NCBI RefSeq assembly: GCF_001184025.1 | Contig: NZ_BBYG01000019.1 | Span: 1 to 64,000 of the forward strand | Source: Streptomyces maremycinicus | GTDB lineage: Bacteria > Actinomycetota > Actinomycetes > Streptomycetales > Streptomycetaceae | Direction of reading: 5' to 3' | Length of the DNA: 64,000 nucleotides | Shown: positions 1 to 8,495 of the stretch, one piece after another | Numbering within the stretch: the stretch's first letter is position 1 | Layout: the number at the start of each line of letters is the position of its first letter | Position numbers and translations under genes: made by a program | The notes under the pieces: model-generated | The model's database searches: none | What the model was told of the DNA's origin: nothing | Seen by the model: the letters and a program-made list of their open reading frames with translations, nothing else

Positions 1-1
1 G

Positions 2-88
2 ATAGGGGGTTTCTCATTGGTTTACGCGTGGTTGTCGCCGTATGTCGATCGCCTGTACGGCATGTGCTCGATCCCGCACACCCTGTGA
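2..88 (+). CDS. possible C-terminal end of a gene cut by the left edge
   Basis: A frame open from the window edge ends in TGA at 86-88 and gives 28 residues, among them AWLSPYVDRLYGMCSIPHTL. The composition (Trp, Tyr, Leu, few Arg) looks more like protein than the other frames here, but codon use is not strongly biased. It could be the tail of a membrane protein. Function cannot be judged from so little sequence. Confidence 0.25.
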   Translation: MGGFSLVYAWLSPYVDRLYGMCSIPHTL

Positions 89-160
89 CCGAGCCTGTCC
101 GGCCGAGCAGAGTAGCCGGACATGAGCGATGAGGCCACCCCGTACGCGAGGATGGTGAGC

Positions 161-1012
161 ATGAACGTCATCATCTCCGCATCGGAACTGGCCGGCGACC
201 TGGCGGGGGAGAACCCGCCGGTCGTCCTCGACGTCCGCTGGCAGCTCAGCGTGGCGAAGGCGGCGGGGGAGCCGCCGTTCGACGGGCGCGCCGCGTACGA
301 GGCCGGGCATGTACCCGGCGCGGTCTACGTCGACCTGGACCGGGAGCTTGCGGGGGCGCCGGGTGGCCGCGGCCGGCATCCGCTGCCGGACCTCGCGCTG
401 TTCGGTTCCGCGATGCGCCGGGCGGGTGTCTCGGCGGACAGGCCGGTCGTCGTGTACGACGGCGGGCAGGGCTGGGCGGCCGCCCGTGCGTGGTGGCTGC
501 TGCGCTGGACGGGTCACCCGGACGTGCGGGTCCTCGACGGCGGGTTGCCGTCGTGGCAGGGCGAGCTCTCGCGCGACGTCCCCGCGCGCGGGGAGGGCGA
601 CTTCGAGCCGGTGCCGGGCGCCACGGGACTCCTCGACGCCGACGGGGCAGCCGCCCTCGCCGGTTCCGGGGTGTTGTTCGACGCCCGCGCGGGGGAGCGG
701 TACCGGGGTGAGGTCGAGCCGATCGACCGGGTCGGCGGGCACATTCCGGGTGCCGTCTCCGCGCCCACGAACGACAACGTGGGCCCGGACGGCCGCTTCC
801 TGGCGGCGGAGGATCTGCGGGACCGCTTCAAGGCGCTGGGGGCGTCCGACGGCACCGAGGTCGGCGTGTACTGCGGCTCGGGCGTCTCCGGCGCCCACGA
901 GGTGTTGGCCCTGGCCGTCGCGGGGATCCCGGCGGCCCTGTACGTCGGCTCCTGGTCGGAGTGGTCCTCGGACCCGGCGCGGCCGGTCGCCGTGGGCCCC
1001 GATCCCCGGTAG
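161..1012 (+). CDS. rhodanese-type sulfurtransferase (thiosulfate/3-mercaptopyruvate family)
   Basis: The protein has 283 aa and two rhodanese domains. The N-terminal, inactive one covers about residues 5-125 and includes VVLDVRW and GHVPGAVYVDLD. The C-terminal, catalytic one covers about 150-275 and includes LFDARAGERYRGE and GHIPGAVSAP. The active-site cysteine is Cys238 in CGSGVSG, a loop closer to mercaptopyruvate sulfurtransferases (CG-G-T/S) than to classical rhodanese (CRKG). It should transfer sulfane sulfur to cyanide or thiols in the cytoplasm, for sulfur trafficking or detoxification. In-frame ATGs lie at 122, 152 and 161. The last is preferred because homologues start with the IISASEL-like segment and GAGGATGGTGAGC precedes it. 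The gene stands alone and ends at a strong hairpin. Confidence 0.9.
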   Translation: MNVIISASELAGDLAGENPPVVLDVRWQLSVAKAAGEPPFDGRAAYEAGHVPGAVYVDLDRELAGAPGGRGRHPLPDLALFGSAMRRAGVSADRPVVVYDGGQGWAAARAWWLLRWTGHPDVRVLDGGLPSWQGELSRDVPARGEGDFEPVPGATGLLDADGAAALAGSGVLFDARAGERYRGEVEPIDRVGGHIPGAVSAPTNDNVGPDGRFLAAEDLRDRFKALGASDGTEVGVYCGSGVSGAHEVLALAVAGIPAALYVGSWSEWSSDPARPVAVGPDPR

Positions 1013-1029
1013 TCCCGCCGCGCGGACAC

Positions 1030-1070
1030 ATGGGGAAGGGCCGCACCGGACAGGTGCGGCCCTTCCCCAT
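1030..1070. terminator. strong hairpin terminator after the sulfurtransferase gene
   Basis: An 18-bp perfect stem (1030-1047 with 1053-1070) and a 5-nt loop start 17 nt after the sulfurtransferase stop. The stem begins with ATGGGGAAGGGCC. There is no run of T, as is usual in Streptomyces. It lies between convergent genes, so it probably terminates from both sides. Confidence 0.8.
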
Positions 1071-1175
1071 GCCGTACGGATCCCCACGCCGGTACGGATC
1101 TCCGCACACATGAGGATGGTGCCCACCGGATCCCGTGAACCGGCCGACACCCCGGGGCCGTTGCCCGAGGGCCGG

Positions 1176-2213
1176 TTACTCCTGCTTCTTCCGCCGGGTG
1201 CCGAACACGATCTCGTCCCAACTGGGCACCGCGGCGCGGCGGCCCGGACGGACGCCGTCCGCCTCGGCCTGCCGGTCGGTGGCACCGATGAGACGGTCAC
1301 GGTGGCTGCCGACGGAACGCGGCATGAGGACGTCCGCGTAGGCGGACCCGGCGGAGGCGGCCGGAGCCGGGGGCTCCTCGGCGACGGGCTCCTGCTCGTC
1401 GGGCTCCTCCGGGACGGGCTCAGCCGGGCGCTCCGGGACGACCATGTCGCCTCGGAAGCTCGGCACCGCCTCCAACAGACTGGTCAGCGAGTCGCGTTCC
1501 CGCTCGCCCGTGCTCTCCTCGGTGGGCTCGGACGCCTGGGCCGGCAGGCTGGGCCGGTCGAGCGTGCGGTCCAGCGGACGGTCGCGCGGCAGCCGTGCGA
1601 TGCGCGGGACGAAGGGGAAACTGGGCTCGGGAGCGGCCAGGTCGTCGGACTCGCCGATCAGCGAGCGCGCCTCGTCGTCGACGGCCTGGACGAGCCGCCG
1701 GGGCGGGTCGTACGTCCAGCTCGCCGAGTGCGGCTCGCCCGCGACCAGATAGACCAGAAGGACTTCCCAGGTGCCGTCGTCGCGACGCCACGAGTCCCAC
1801 TGGACGGTGTCCTTGTCGGCGCCGCGCAGCAGCAGCCGTTCCTGGACCGCTTCGCCGAGTTGGGGGCCGGCGTTCTCTCCGGGGCGGCGGACCGGGGTCT
1901 TCCGGGCCCGCTCGGCCATGAAGGCGCGCTCGGCCAGCACCGGGCCCTCGAAGCGGCGCACACGGTCGACAGGGATGCCGGCCATCTGGGCGACTTCTTC
2001 CGCGGTGGCGCCGGCACGTATACGCGCCTGGATGTCACGGGGGCGGAGATGGCTCTCCACCTCGATCTCGATCTGGCCGAGGCGGGGACGGTCGCCGCGG
2101 ACGGCGGCGCGCAGACGCTCATCGATCGGAAGCGTGTACTCCGTGCTGTCCGCAGCCTTCAGCACCAGCCGTGTGCCGTCATTCGAGACGGCCACGACAC
2201 GCAGTTCGGGCAT
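1176..2213 (-). CDS. sepH: SepH, FtsZ-binding cell-division regulator (DUF3071)
   Basis: This 345-aa protein matches SepH, which stimulates FtsZ filament assembly in sporulation and vegetative septation of actinobacteria. The conserved N-terminal half starts MPELRVVAVSNDGTRLVLK and contains an HTH-like segment (ATAEEVAQMAGIPVDRVRRFEGPVLAERA, given here in part; about residues 70-100). The middle is acidic and proline-rich, hence disordered. The short C-terminal motif PSWDEIVFGTRR is the conserved FtsZ-binding tail. The start at 2213 is fixed by GGGAGG seven bases upstream, and in-frame codons further upstream give non-conserved sequence. The gene is monocistronic and converges on the sulfurtransferase gene. 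Confidence 0.93.
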   Translation of the reverse strand: MPELRVVAVSNDGTRLVLKAADSTEYTLPIDERLRAAVRGDRPRLGQIEIEVESHLRPRDIQARIRAGATAEEVAQMAGIPVDRVRRFEGPVLAERAFMAERARKTPVRRPGENAGPQLGEAVQERLLLRGADKDTVQWDSWRRDDGTWEVLLVYLVAGEPHSASWTYDPPRRLVQAVDDEARSLIGESDDLAAPEPSFPFVPRIARLPRDRPLDRTLDRPSLPAQASEPTEESTGERERDSLTSLLEAVPSFRGDMVVPERPAEPVPEEPDEQEPVAEEPPAPAASAGSAYADVLMPRSVGSHRDRLIGATDRQAEADGVRPGRRAAVPSWDEIVFGTRRKKQE

Positions 2214-2685
2214 GGGGACCTCCCGGGTGGTGCCTGCCGACGTCACGTGCGTCGCTGCTTCCGCTAGTCGAGTGTGGCCTGCCCGGGTGCAGCCTGCCAC
2301 TACCTTGCCGAGTTGCCCGGCGTGTCGGGCACAGGTCCTGCGCCGCCGTTATGGCACGGTTACCTATTCGCCACGCTGAGTGACCAACCCCATCACCCTG
2401 TGCGACGAGCCCCCCCTCAAGCGGTCCAGCGAGGCCCCGGACATCCTGGAGGGAGACCGGGCCCAGGGCTCGCAACAGTACTCCATTTGGGCCACGTGCG
2501 TGGATTGGCGCGCCACCCAACTTCTGTGGAGAGGTGGGACTTGGCCGTCCCCCGCGGACATTTCGCGATCTTGGGCGTGGTGTAGTTCACGCAATCTCCC
2601 GAAAAGGAACTATCGCTTTCGCCCGTACGTCCCCTTCTCGTGCAGTTGATTGATCAAGTGAGGGAAAGGAAGGCAAGCTCCCGGT
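2214..2685. other. intergenic region between divergent sepH and a membrane-protein gene
   Basis: These 472 bp hold no open frame with coding character. The only structure seen is a small TTGATCAA palindrome near 2650 and, just before the next gene, a purine-rich GGGAAAGGAAGG that may serve as a distant ribosome-binding region. Promoters for both flanking genes must lie here, but no convincing -35/-10 pair stood out. Confidence 0.5.
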
Positions 2686-3609
2686 ATGCGTGAAAGGCCC
2701 GAAACCGTCGGTGGAGCGAGCGCCGGGGAGGAGGTGAAGCGCAAGCGGATCGACCTGAGCGTGCCTCAGGTAGCCGGCAGCGCCGTGGCCGCGGTGGTGG
2801 CCGCGAAACTCGCCTCGTACTTCGGGGTCTACGGCACGATCCTCGGCGCGGGTCTGGTCAGCGTGGTCGCCACCTGCGGCGGATCGCTCTTCCAGCACTT
2901 CTTCAGCCGTACGGGGGAGCAGTTGCGCGAGGCGCAGGTCCGCGACGCGCACGGCGCACAGGTGCACGGCGCACAGGTGCACGGCGTACGGGTCCGCGAC
3001 CCGCAGGCCCGCGACCCGCGGGTGGCCGCGCGACCGAGGGGGCGCACCCCGCTCCCGCCGGGCGAGTTCACCGAGGGCACCGTCCACCGCGCCCGGTCCG
3101 GGCGCCGCAAGCGGCCGGTGGTGGCGGCCGCGCTCGTCTTCGGGGTCGCGATGGCCGGGATCACCACCTACGAGCTGGTGTCGGGCGACAGCTTCAGCGG
3201 CGACCGGGGTACGACGGTCAGCGGGGCGGTGACGGGCGGCGGTTCCTCGTCCGGTACGTCCTCCGGCTCCTCCGGCGGGAACTCCGGGAACTCCGAGGAC
3301 TCGGACGGCACGGACAGCACTTCGCCGACGGCGTCCCCGTCCTCGCCCGCCACCCCCTCGGCCGGGGCGTCGGATCCCTCGGACGGGGTCTCCTCCCCGG
3401 CGAGCGGCAGCGGGGAGGACTCGGGGGACGACACCGGCGGTGGTGCGACGGACGGGACCGCGCCGGCTCCCACGGCCACGGAGGGCGGCACGGGGGCCGA
3501 CGACCCGGCGACCCCCGCACCCACGGGGTCCGCTACGACCCCAGAACCCTTCGCAGGTAGTCGTTCTGGAACAGACGACCAGGATCCAGCCGGTCCCGCA
3601 GCGCCGTGA
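2686..3609 (+). CDS. membrane protein with disordered Ser/Gly/Thr/Asp-rich outer domain
   Basis: This 307-aa protein is not recognised as a named family. A charged N-terminus is followed by two hydrophobic stretches (about residues 27-45 and 50-75). A cytoplasmic linker then repeats QVRDAHGAQVHGAQVHGV (about 85-105). A third membrane span (about 145-165) precedes roughly 140 residues of Gly, Ser, Thr, Asp and Pro. Such a tail suggests an extracellular, possibly cell-wall-spanning stalk. The last 77 nt overlap the 3' end of the convergent oxidase gene. Function unknown. Confidence 0.7.
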   Translation: MRERPETVGGASAGEEVKRKRIDLSVPQVAGSAVAAVVAAKLASYFGVYGTILGAGLVSVVATCGGSLFQHFFSRTGEQLREAQVRDAHGAQVHGAQVHGVRVRDPQARDPRVAARPRGRTPLPPGEFTEGTVHRARSGRRKRPVVAAALVFGVAMAGITTYELVSGDSFSGDRGTTVSGAVTGGGSSSGTSSGSSGGNSGNSEDSDGTDSTSPTASPSSPATPSAGASDPSDGVSSPASGSGEDSGDDTGGGATDGTAPAPTATEGGTGADDPATPAPTGSATTPEPFAGSRSGTDDQDPAGPAAP

Positions 3610-4861
3610 ACTCGCCGAAGCGCGGATAGACGTCGGCGAAGTACTCGGCGTCCCGGGTGTGCACCTTGCCCCAGTGCGGCCGGCCCTCGTGGGCGGTGAA
3701 GATGCGCTCGGCCGCGGTGAAGTACCCCTGGTAGGGCGTGCCCTTGGCCATGTGGACGGCGATGTAGGCGCTGTCGCGTCCGGAGGCGGTGGACAGGGTG
3801 ATGTCGTCGGCGGGCGCGGTGCGCACCTCCACGGGGAAACTCACCCGCAGGCCCGAGCGGTCGAGCATCGCCTTCAGCTCGCGCAGCGTCCCGGTCACCG
3901 CCTCGCGCGGAACGGCGTACTCCATCTCCACGAAGCGGACCCGGCGCGGAGAGGTGAAGACCTTGTACGGGATGTCCGTGTAGGTGCGCGCGGACAGGGC
4001 CTTGCTGGACACCTGCGCGATGGCCGGGATCGTGGCGGGCACGGCCCTCCCCACCCACTGGGCCACCTGGAAGACGCCGTTGGAGAGGAACTCGTCCTCG
4101 ATCCAGCTCGAGACCTGGCTCACCGGTCTGCGCGGGCCCGCGCTGCGGTTGTTGCGCTTGGTGTTGGTGCTGCCGGTGTGCGGGAACCAGTAGAACTCGA
4201 AGTGCTCGTTCTCGGCCCACAGCTCGTCGAACTCGGCGAGGACCTTGTCGAAGGGCATCGGTTCCTCCCGCGCGGTGAGCAGGAAGATCGGTTCCACGGC
4301 GAAGGTGATCGCGGTGACGACACCGAGGGCGCCCAGTCCGATCCGGGCGGCGGCGAAGAGCGCGCGCTCCTGCTCGGTGCCCTTCTCGGAGCAGGTGAGG
4401 ACCGAGCCGTCCGCCGTGACGAGCTCGAGGCCCTTGATCTGGGCGGCGATCGAGGCGGACTCGCGGCCGGTGCCGTGGGTGCCGGTGCTGGTGGCCCCGG
4501 AGACCGTCTGCTCCATGATGTCGCCCATGTTGGTGAGCGACAGGCCCTCGCGCGCCAGCGCCAGGTTGAGCCGCTTGAGCGGGGTGCCGGCCTCTACCGT
4601 GACGGTCATGTTGTCGCGATCAATGTGGCGAATGCCCGTCAACAGTTGAGGGCGGATCAACACACCGTCGGTCGCCGCTATCGACGTGAAGGAATGCCCG
4701 GTACCGACGGCCTTCACCCTCAGTCCGTCCTCGGCGGCCCGGCGCACCGCCTCGGCCAGTTCGTCGACGGAGGCGGGCGTGACCTCCCGCGCGGGACGGG
4801 CGGCGACATTGCCGCCCCAGTTACGCCACGTGGCGTTCTTCCCGCTCGCTGTGCTGCTCAA
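3533..4861 (-). CDS. FAD-dependent sugar-1,4-lactone oxidase (L-gulono/D-arabinono-lactone oxidase family)
   Basis: The 442-aa protein has an N-terminal VAO/PCMH-type FAD domain. VKAVGTGHSFTSIA (about residues 50-63) holds the His that usually carries covalent FAD, and GATSTGTHGTG (about 118-128) is the second dinucleotide loop. The C-terminal ALO domain ends with HWGKVHTRDAEYF and the DPGRLFQNDYL motif of the family. It should oxidise an aldono-lactone or polyol with O2. The start is TTG at 4861, supported by GGGGAGG 7-8 nt upstream. The start lies inside the 3' end of the MFS gene (41-nt overlap), so the two genes are probably translationally coupled. The 3' end overlaps the convergent membrane-protein gene. 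Confidence 0.88.
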   Translation of the reverse strand: MSSTASGKNATWRNWGGNVAARPAREVTPASVDELAEAVRRAAEDGLRVKAVGTGHSFTSIAATDGVLIRPQLLTGIRHIDRDNMTVTVEAGTPLKRLNLALAREGLSLTNMGDIMEQTVSGATSTGTHGTGRESASIAAQIKGLELVTADGSVLTCSEKGTEQERALFAAARIGLGALGVVTAITFAVEPIFLLTAREEPMPFDKVLAEFDELWAENEHFEFYWFPHTGSTNTKRNNRSAGPRRPVSQVSSWIEDEFLSNGVFQVAQWVGRAVPATIPAIAQVSSKALSARTYTDIPYKVFTSPRRVRFVEMEYAVPREAVTGTLRELKAMLDRSGLRVSFPVEVRTAPADDITLSTASGRDSAYIAVHMAKGTPYQGYFTAAERIFTAHEGRPHWGKVHTRDAEYFADVYPRFGEFTALRDRLDPGRLFQNDYLRRVLGS

Positions 4862-6083
4862 CGGTGCCTCCCCGACCCGGCGCCGGCCTGCTCAGCCGGC
4901 GGTACCCCAGAAAACCGACCGCGACCGCGACAGCTCCGGACACCGCCGGAACCCCGTACCCGGCCTGTGCGCCCGCCGCGTCGATGACCCAGCCGGCGAT
5001 GGAGGAGCCGAGCGCGACGCCGACCGCGAGCCCGGTGCTGATCCAGGTCATGCCCTCGGTCAGTTGTGCGCGTGGTACGTGCTCTTCGATGAGGGACATC
5101 GTGGTGATCATCGTGGGAGCGATGGCCAGACCCGCAAGGAACAGCGCCACGGCCAGAAACGGCAAGTTCCCGACCAGTAGGAGGGGGATCATACTCACGC
5201 CCATCATGAACACGCCCAGCAGCCAGCGTCGTTCCGGCGTCCCCTTGAGGTGCAGCAGCCCGAAGACGAGCCCGGCCACGCAGGAACCGGCCGCGTAGAG
5301 CGCGAGGACGACACTGGCCGCGCCCTTGTGGCCCTGCTCGTCGGCGAAGGCGACCGTCACCACGTCGACCGCTCCGAAGATCGTCCCGGTCGCCACGAAG
5401 GTGGCCACCAGGACCTGGAGTCCGGGCGAGCGCAGAGCCGAGCCGCCGCCGCGCGTCGCGCGCGGGTGCGGCGCGGGCTCGGTGGCCCGCTGGGCGGTCA
5501 GCCAGAAGACGCCGACGGCGAGGAATCCGGCCGCCAGCAGCGGGCCGGCCTCCGGGAACCAGGCCGTGGACAGGCCGATGGAGATGATCGGCCCGAAGAT
5601 GAAGCACACCTCGTCCACCACGGACTCGAAGGAGTACGCGGTGTGCAGTTGTGGCGTGCCCCGGTACACGGCCGCCCAGCGGGCCCGGATCATCGCACCC
5701 AGGCTCGGTACGGAACCGATCCCGGCGGCGCACACGAACAGCACCCAGTCCGGCCACTCGAAGTGCGCGGCGAGCAGCAGCCCGGCCGCGGCGGTGAGCG
5801 CGACCAGCGTCGCCGGGCGCAGCACCCTGCGCTGACCGTGCACATCCACCAGGCGCGAGATCTGCGGCCCGAAGGCGGCCGCCGCCAGCGCGATGGTCGC
5901 CGACAGCGCGCCCGCCAGCCCGTAGCGTCCGGTGAGCTGGGAGACCATCGTGACCACGCCGATGCCCATCATCGACAGCGGCATCCTGCCGAGGAACCCG
6001 GCGGCGGAGAAACCTGTGGAGCCGGGGGCGGCGAAGAGGGCTCGGTACGGGCTGGGCACGGGGTCTCCGGTGGGTCCGGGCAC
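4821..6083 (-). CDS. MFS transporter, probable exporter
   Basis: The protein has 420 aa and about 12 hydrophobic segments. The MFS loop signature is weak here (RLVDVHGQRRVLRPATL between TM2 and TM3). The family resembles actinobacterial MFS efflux proteins of unknown substrate. Translation probably begins at GTG 6083, the first available start, without a clear Shine-Dalgarno. The divergent interval towards hemH holds a GTTAGG-N4-CCTAAC dyad resembling an iron box. This raises the possibility of iron-regulated export, for example of a siderophore or porphyrin. The downstream lactone-oxidase gene overlaps its end. Confidence 0.85.
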   Translation of the reverse strand: MPGPTGDPVPSPYRALFAAPGSTGFSAAGFLGRMPLSMMGIGVVTMVSQLTGRYGLAGALSATIALAAAAFGPQISRLVDVHGQRRVLRPATLVALTAAAGLLLAAHFEWPDWVLFVCAAGIGSVPSLGAMIRARWAAVYRGTPQLHTAYSFESVVDEVCFIFGPIISIGLSTAWFPEAGPLLAAGFLAVGVFWLTAQRATEPAPHPRATRGGGSALRSPGLQVLVATFVATGTIFGAVDVVTVAFADEQGHKGAASVVLALYAAGSCVAGLVFGLLHLKGTPERRWLLGVFMMGVSMIPLLLVGNLPFLAVALFLAGLAIAPTMITTMSLIEEHVPRAQLTEGMTWISTGLAVGVALGSSIAGWVIDAAGAQAGYGVPAVSGAVAVAVGFLGYRRLSRPAPGRGGTVEQHSEREERHVA

Positions 6084-6189
6084 GCGCGCGTGACGGCTCG
6101 GCGCGGCGTGGGGGAAGGCGGCTCTGAGGGACTCGGTAAGGCGTGCGGTGAGCCCGGCGGAACCGGTAAGGCGTGAAGATGGCTCATAC

Positions 6190-6215
6190 AGCTTACGAAG
6201 TTAGGCAACCCTAAC
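6190..6215 (-). promoter_or_regulatory. iron-box-like dyad at the MFS promoter, between MFS and hemH
   Basis: GTTAGGCAACCCTAAC at 6200-6215 has perfect 6-bp arms and a 4-nt centre. Against the DmdR/IdeR consensus as I remember it (TTAGGTTAGGCTAACCTAA) about 14 of 19 positions fit. On the minus strand a TAAGCT hexamer (6190-6195) follows it directly, so a repressor bound here would block the MFS promoter. Confidence 0.5.
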
Positions 6216-6292
6216 GCATCCGGATATGCCCGGTACCCCGCCCGGCACCCCGCCGATTCCCGCCTGTCGGAGGCGGGTGGCAGGATCGACTC

Positions 6293-7420
6293 ATGCGAGA
6301 CGCGCTCGATGCCACCCCCTACGACGCCCTGCTCCTGCTCTCCTTCGGCGGCCCGGAAGGGCCGGACGACGTGGTTCCGTTCCTGGAGAACGTGACGCGC
6401 GGGCGCGGCATCCCCAAGGAACGCCTCAAGGAAGTCGGCCGGCACTACTTCCTGTTCGGCGGGGTAAGCCCCATCAACGACCAGAACCGCGCCCTGCTGG
6501 ACGCCCTGCGCAAGGACTTCGCCGACCACGGCCTGGACCTGCCGATCTACTGGGGCAACCGCAACTGGGCGCCGTACCTCACGGACACCCTGCGCGAGAT
6601 GGTCACCGACGGCCGTCGTCGCGTCCTCGTCCTCGCCACCAGCGCCTACGCCTCGTACTCCGGCTGCCGTCAGTACCGTGAGAACCTCGCCGACTCGCTG
6701 GCCGCGCTGGAGGCCGAGGGGCTCGAACCGCCGAAGGTCGACAAGCTGCGGCACTACTTCAACCACCCCGGCTTCCTGGAACCCATGATCGAGGGTGTGC
6801 TGCGGTCGCTGGCCGACCTCCCCGAGGAGGTCAGGGACGGCGCGCACCTCGCCTTCTCGACCCACTCCATCCCGATCGCGTCGGCGGACACCTCCGGCCC
6901 GGTCGAGGCCCACGGCGACGGCGGCGCGTACGTGAAGCAGCACCTGGACACCGCCCGGCTCATCGCCGACGCCGTCCGCGAGCGCACCGGCGTGGACCAC
7001 CCCTGGCAGCTCGTCTACCAGTCCCGCTCCGGCGCCCCGCACATCCCCTGGCTGGAGCCCGACATCTGCGACCACCTGGAGGAGCGGCACGCGGCCGGCG
7101 TCCCGGCCGTCGTGATGGCCCCCATCGGCTTCGTCTCCGACCACATGGAGGTCCTCTACGACCTCGACACGGAGGCCAAGGCCAAGGCCGAGGAACTGGG
7201 CCTGCCGGTGCGCCGCTCGGCCACCGTCGGCGCCGACCCGCGCTTCGCCGCCGCGATCCGCGAGCTCGTCCTGGAGCGCGCCGCGACGGAGAACGGCCTG
7301 GAGGTCACCCCCTGCGCCCTGGGGGCGCTCGGCGCGAGCCACAACCTGTGCCCGGTCGGCTGCTGCCCCGCCCGTGCCCCCAAGCCCGCCGCCGCGGGCG
7401 CCGACAGCCCCTACGCGTGA
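6293..7420 (+). CDS. hemH: ferrochelatase (coproporphyrin III type of actinobacteria)
   Basis: The 375-aa protein has the class II chelatase fold. It starts DALLLLSFGGPEGP, and the metal-site His191 sits in AFSTHSIP. In Gram-positive bacteria this enzyme (also called CpfC) inserts Fe2+ into coproporphyrin III in the cytoplasm, before decarboxylation by HemQ/ChdC. Cys125, Cys341, Cys353 and Cys357/358 are spaced as expected for the [2Fe-2S] cluster known from mycobacterial ferrochelatase (one internal Cys plus a C-terminal group). A CAGGAT hexamer ends six bases before the ATG, so the transcript may be leaderless. The stop overlaps a possible GTG of the next gene, showing an operon with the inositol-phosphatase gene. 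Confidence 0.95.
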   Translation: MRDALDATPYDALLLLSFGGPEGPDDVVPFLENVTRGRGIPKERLKEVGRHYFLFGGVSPINDQNRALLDALRKDFADHGLDLPIYWGNRNWAPYLTDTLREMVTDGRRRVLVLATSAYASYSGCRQYRENLADSLAALEAEGLEPPKVDKLRHYFNHPGFLEPMIEGVLRSLADLPEEVRDGAHLAFSTHSIPIASADTSGPVEAHGDGGAYVKQHLDTARLIADAVRERTGVDHPWQLVYQSRSGAPHIPWLEPDICDHLEERHAAGVPAVVMAPIGFVSDHMEVLYDLDTEAKAKAEELGLPVRRSATVGADPRFAAAIRELVLERAATENGLEVTPCALGALGASHNLCPVGCCPARAPKPAAAGADSPYA

Positions 7421-7428
7421 GGAACGGC

Positions 7429-8243
7429 GTGACCGACCCCCTGCACACCGAACTGCTCGAGCTCGCCAAGGAGGCCGCCCGCCGGGCCGGCGAGCTGCTG
7501 CGGGACGGCCGCCCGGCCGATCTCGCGGTCGCCGCCACCAAGTCGAGCCCGATCGACGTGGTCACCGAGATGGACATCGCGGCCGAGAAACTGATCACGG
7601 GACTGATCTCCGAACACCGCCCCGACGACGGCTTCCTCGGCGAGGAGGGTGCCTCCAGCGAGGGCACCAGCGGCGTCCGCTGGGTGATCGACCCCCTCGA
7701 CGGCACGGTCAACTACCTCTACGGACTGCCCACCTGGGCCGTCTCCATCGCGGCCGAGCAGGAGGCGAGACCGTCGCCGGGGTGGTCGAGATCCCGATGC
7801 GCGGCGAGACGTACCACGCGGTACGCGGCGGCGGGGCCTGGGGGAGCGGCGCCCGGCAGGGCGAGCGCGCCCTGTCCTGCCGTCCCGCGGCGCCCCTCGA
7901 GCAGGCCCTGGTCTCCACCGGGTTCAACTACGTCACCGAGGTCCGGGCCCACCAGGCCGACGTCGCCCGGCGGCTGATCCCGCTGCTGCGCGACATCCGG
8001 CGCAGTGGCTCGGCCGCGGTCGACCTGTGCGACGTGGCCGCCGGCCGCCTCGACGGCTACTACGAACGCGGACTGCACCCCTGGGACCTCGCGGCGGGCG
8101 ACCTGATCGCCCGGGAAGCGGGCGCGCTGACCGGTGGGCGGCCCGGAGAGCGCCCCGCGCGCGACCTGGCGGTGGCGGCATCCCCCGGCGTCTTCGAGCC
8201 CCTCCAGCGACTCCTGGAGGACTTCGGCGCCTGGCACGACTGA
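7429..8243 (+). pseudogene. inositol monophosphatase family gene with an internal frameshift
   Basis: The two halves lie in different frames. The first (from GTG 7429, SD GAGGA at 7419-7423) reads MTDPLHTELLELAKEAARRA and continues through the metal-binding GFLGEEG and WVIDPLDGTVNYLYGLP motifs to WAVSIAAEQ. The second resumes one frame back as GGETVAGVVEIPM, runs through RRSGSAAVDLCDVAAGRLDGYYE and HPWDLAAGDLIAREAGA, and ends at 8243. Homologues read continuously. Adding one base near 7764 (GA[C]GGCGAG) would restore a protein of about 271 aa. Both halves keep family motifs, so the event is recent or is a sequencing error. In working form it is a Mg2+-dependent phosphatase for inositol phosphate or a similar substrate (SuhB-like). 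In mycobacteria the same neighbourhood carries suhB. Confidence 0.88.
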
Positions 8244-8266
8244 GCCGCTCCCGCGCGGCCACGCGA

Positions 8267-8299
8267 AGGGGCCCCGGCGCTGGATTCGCCGGGGCCCCT
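8267..8299. terminator. bidirectional hairpin terminator
   Basis: A 13-bp perfect stem (AGGGGCCCCGGCG, 8267-8279, with 8287-8299) and a 7-nt loop lie between the convergent inositol-phosphatase and 58-aa protein genes. Confidence 0.85.
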
Positions 8300-8318
8300 C
8301 CGTCTGCGTACGTACTGC

Positions 8319-8495
8319 TCAGGCGACGCTCGTCGCGCCGACCTCCACACCGTGCTCGGCGGCGAGGCGGCGCAGGTCGTCGAGCTCGGCCTGTTCCACC
8401 TCGACGAGGAAGTCGTCGCCCTCGTCGCGAGCCCGCGTCAGGTCGGACTCGGTCGTCCTTATGCGGTGCAGAAGTCCTGCGGTGAATGCGTCCAT
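8319..8495 (-). CDS. small conserved Streptomyces protein, 58 aa
   Basis: Starting MDAFTAGLLHRIRTTESDLT, the protein is charged and predicted helical (E/D and R/K spaced as in an amphipathic coiled coil, about residues 10-48). It has no cysteine, signal peptide or membrane span. A G-rich stretch (GAGGGGGC) precedes the ATG at a usable distance. Function unknown. Its position between the inositol-phosphatase gene and cutRS, on the opposite strand, agrees with what I remember of other Streptomyces chromosomes. Confidence 0.75.
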   Translation of the reverse strand: MDAFTAGLLHRIRTTESDLTRARDEGDDFLVEVEQAELDDLRRLAAEHGVEVGATSVA

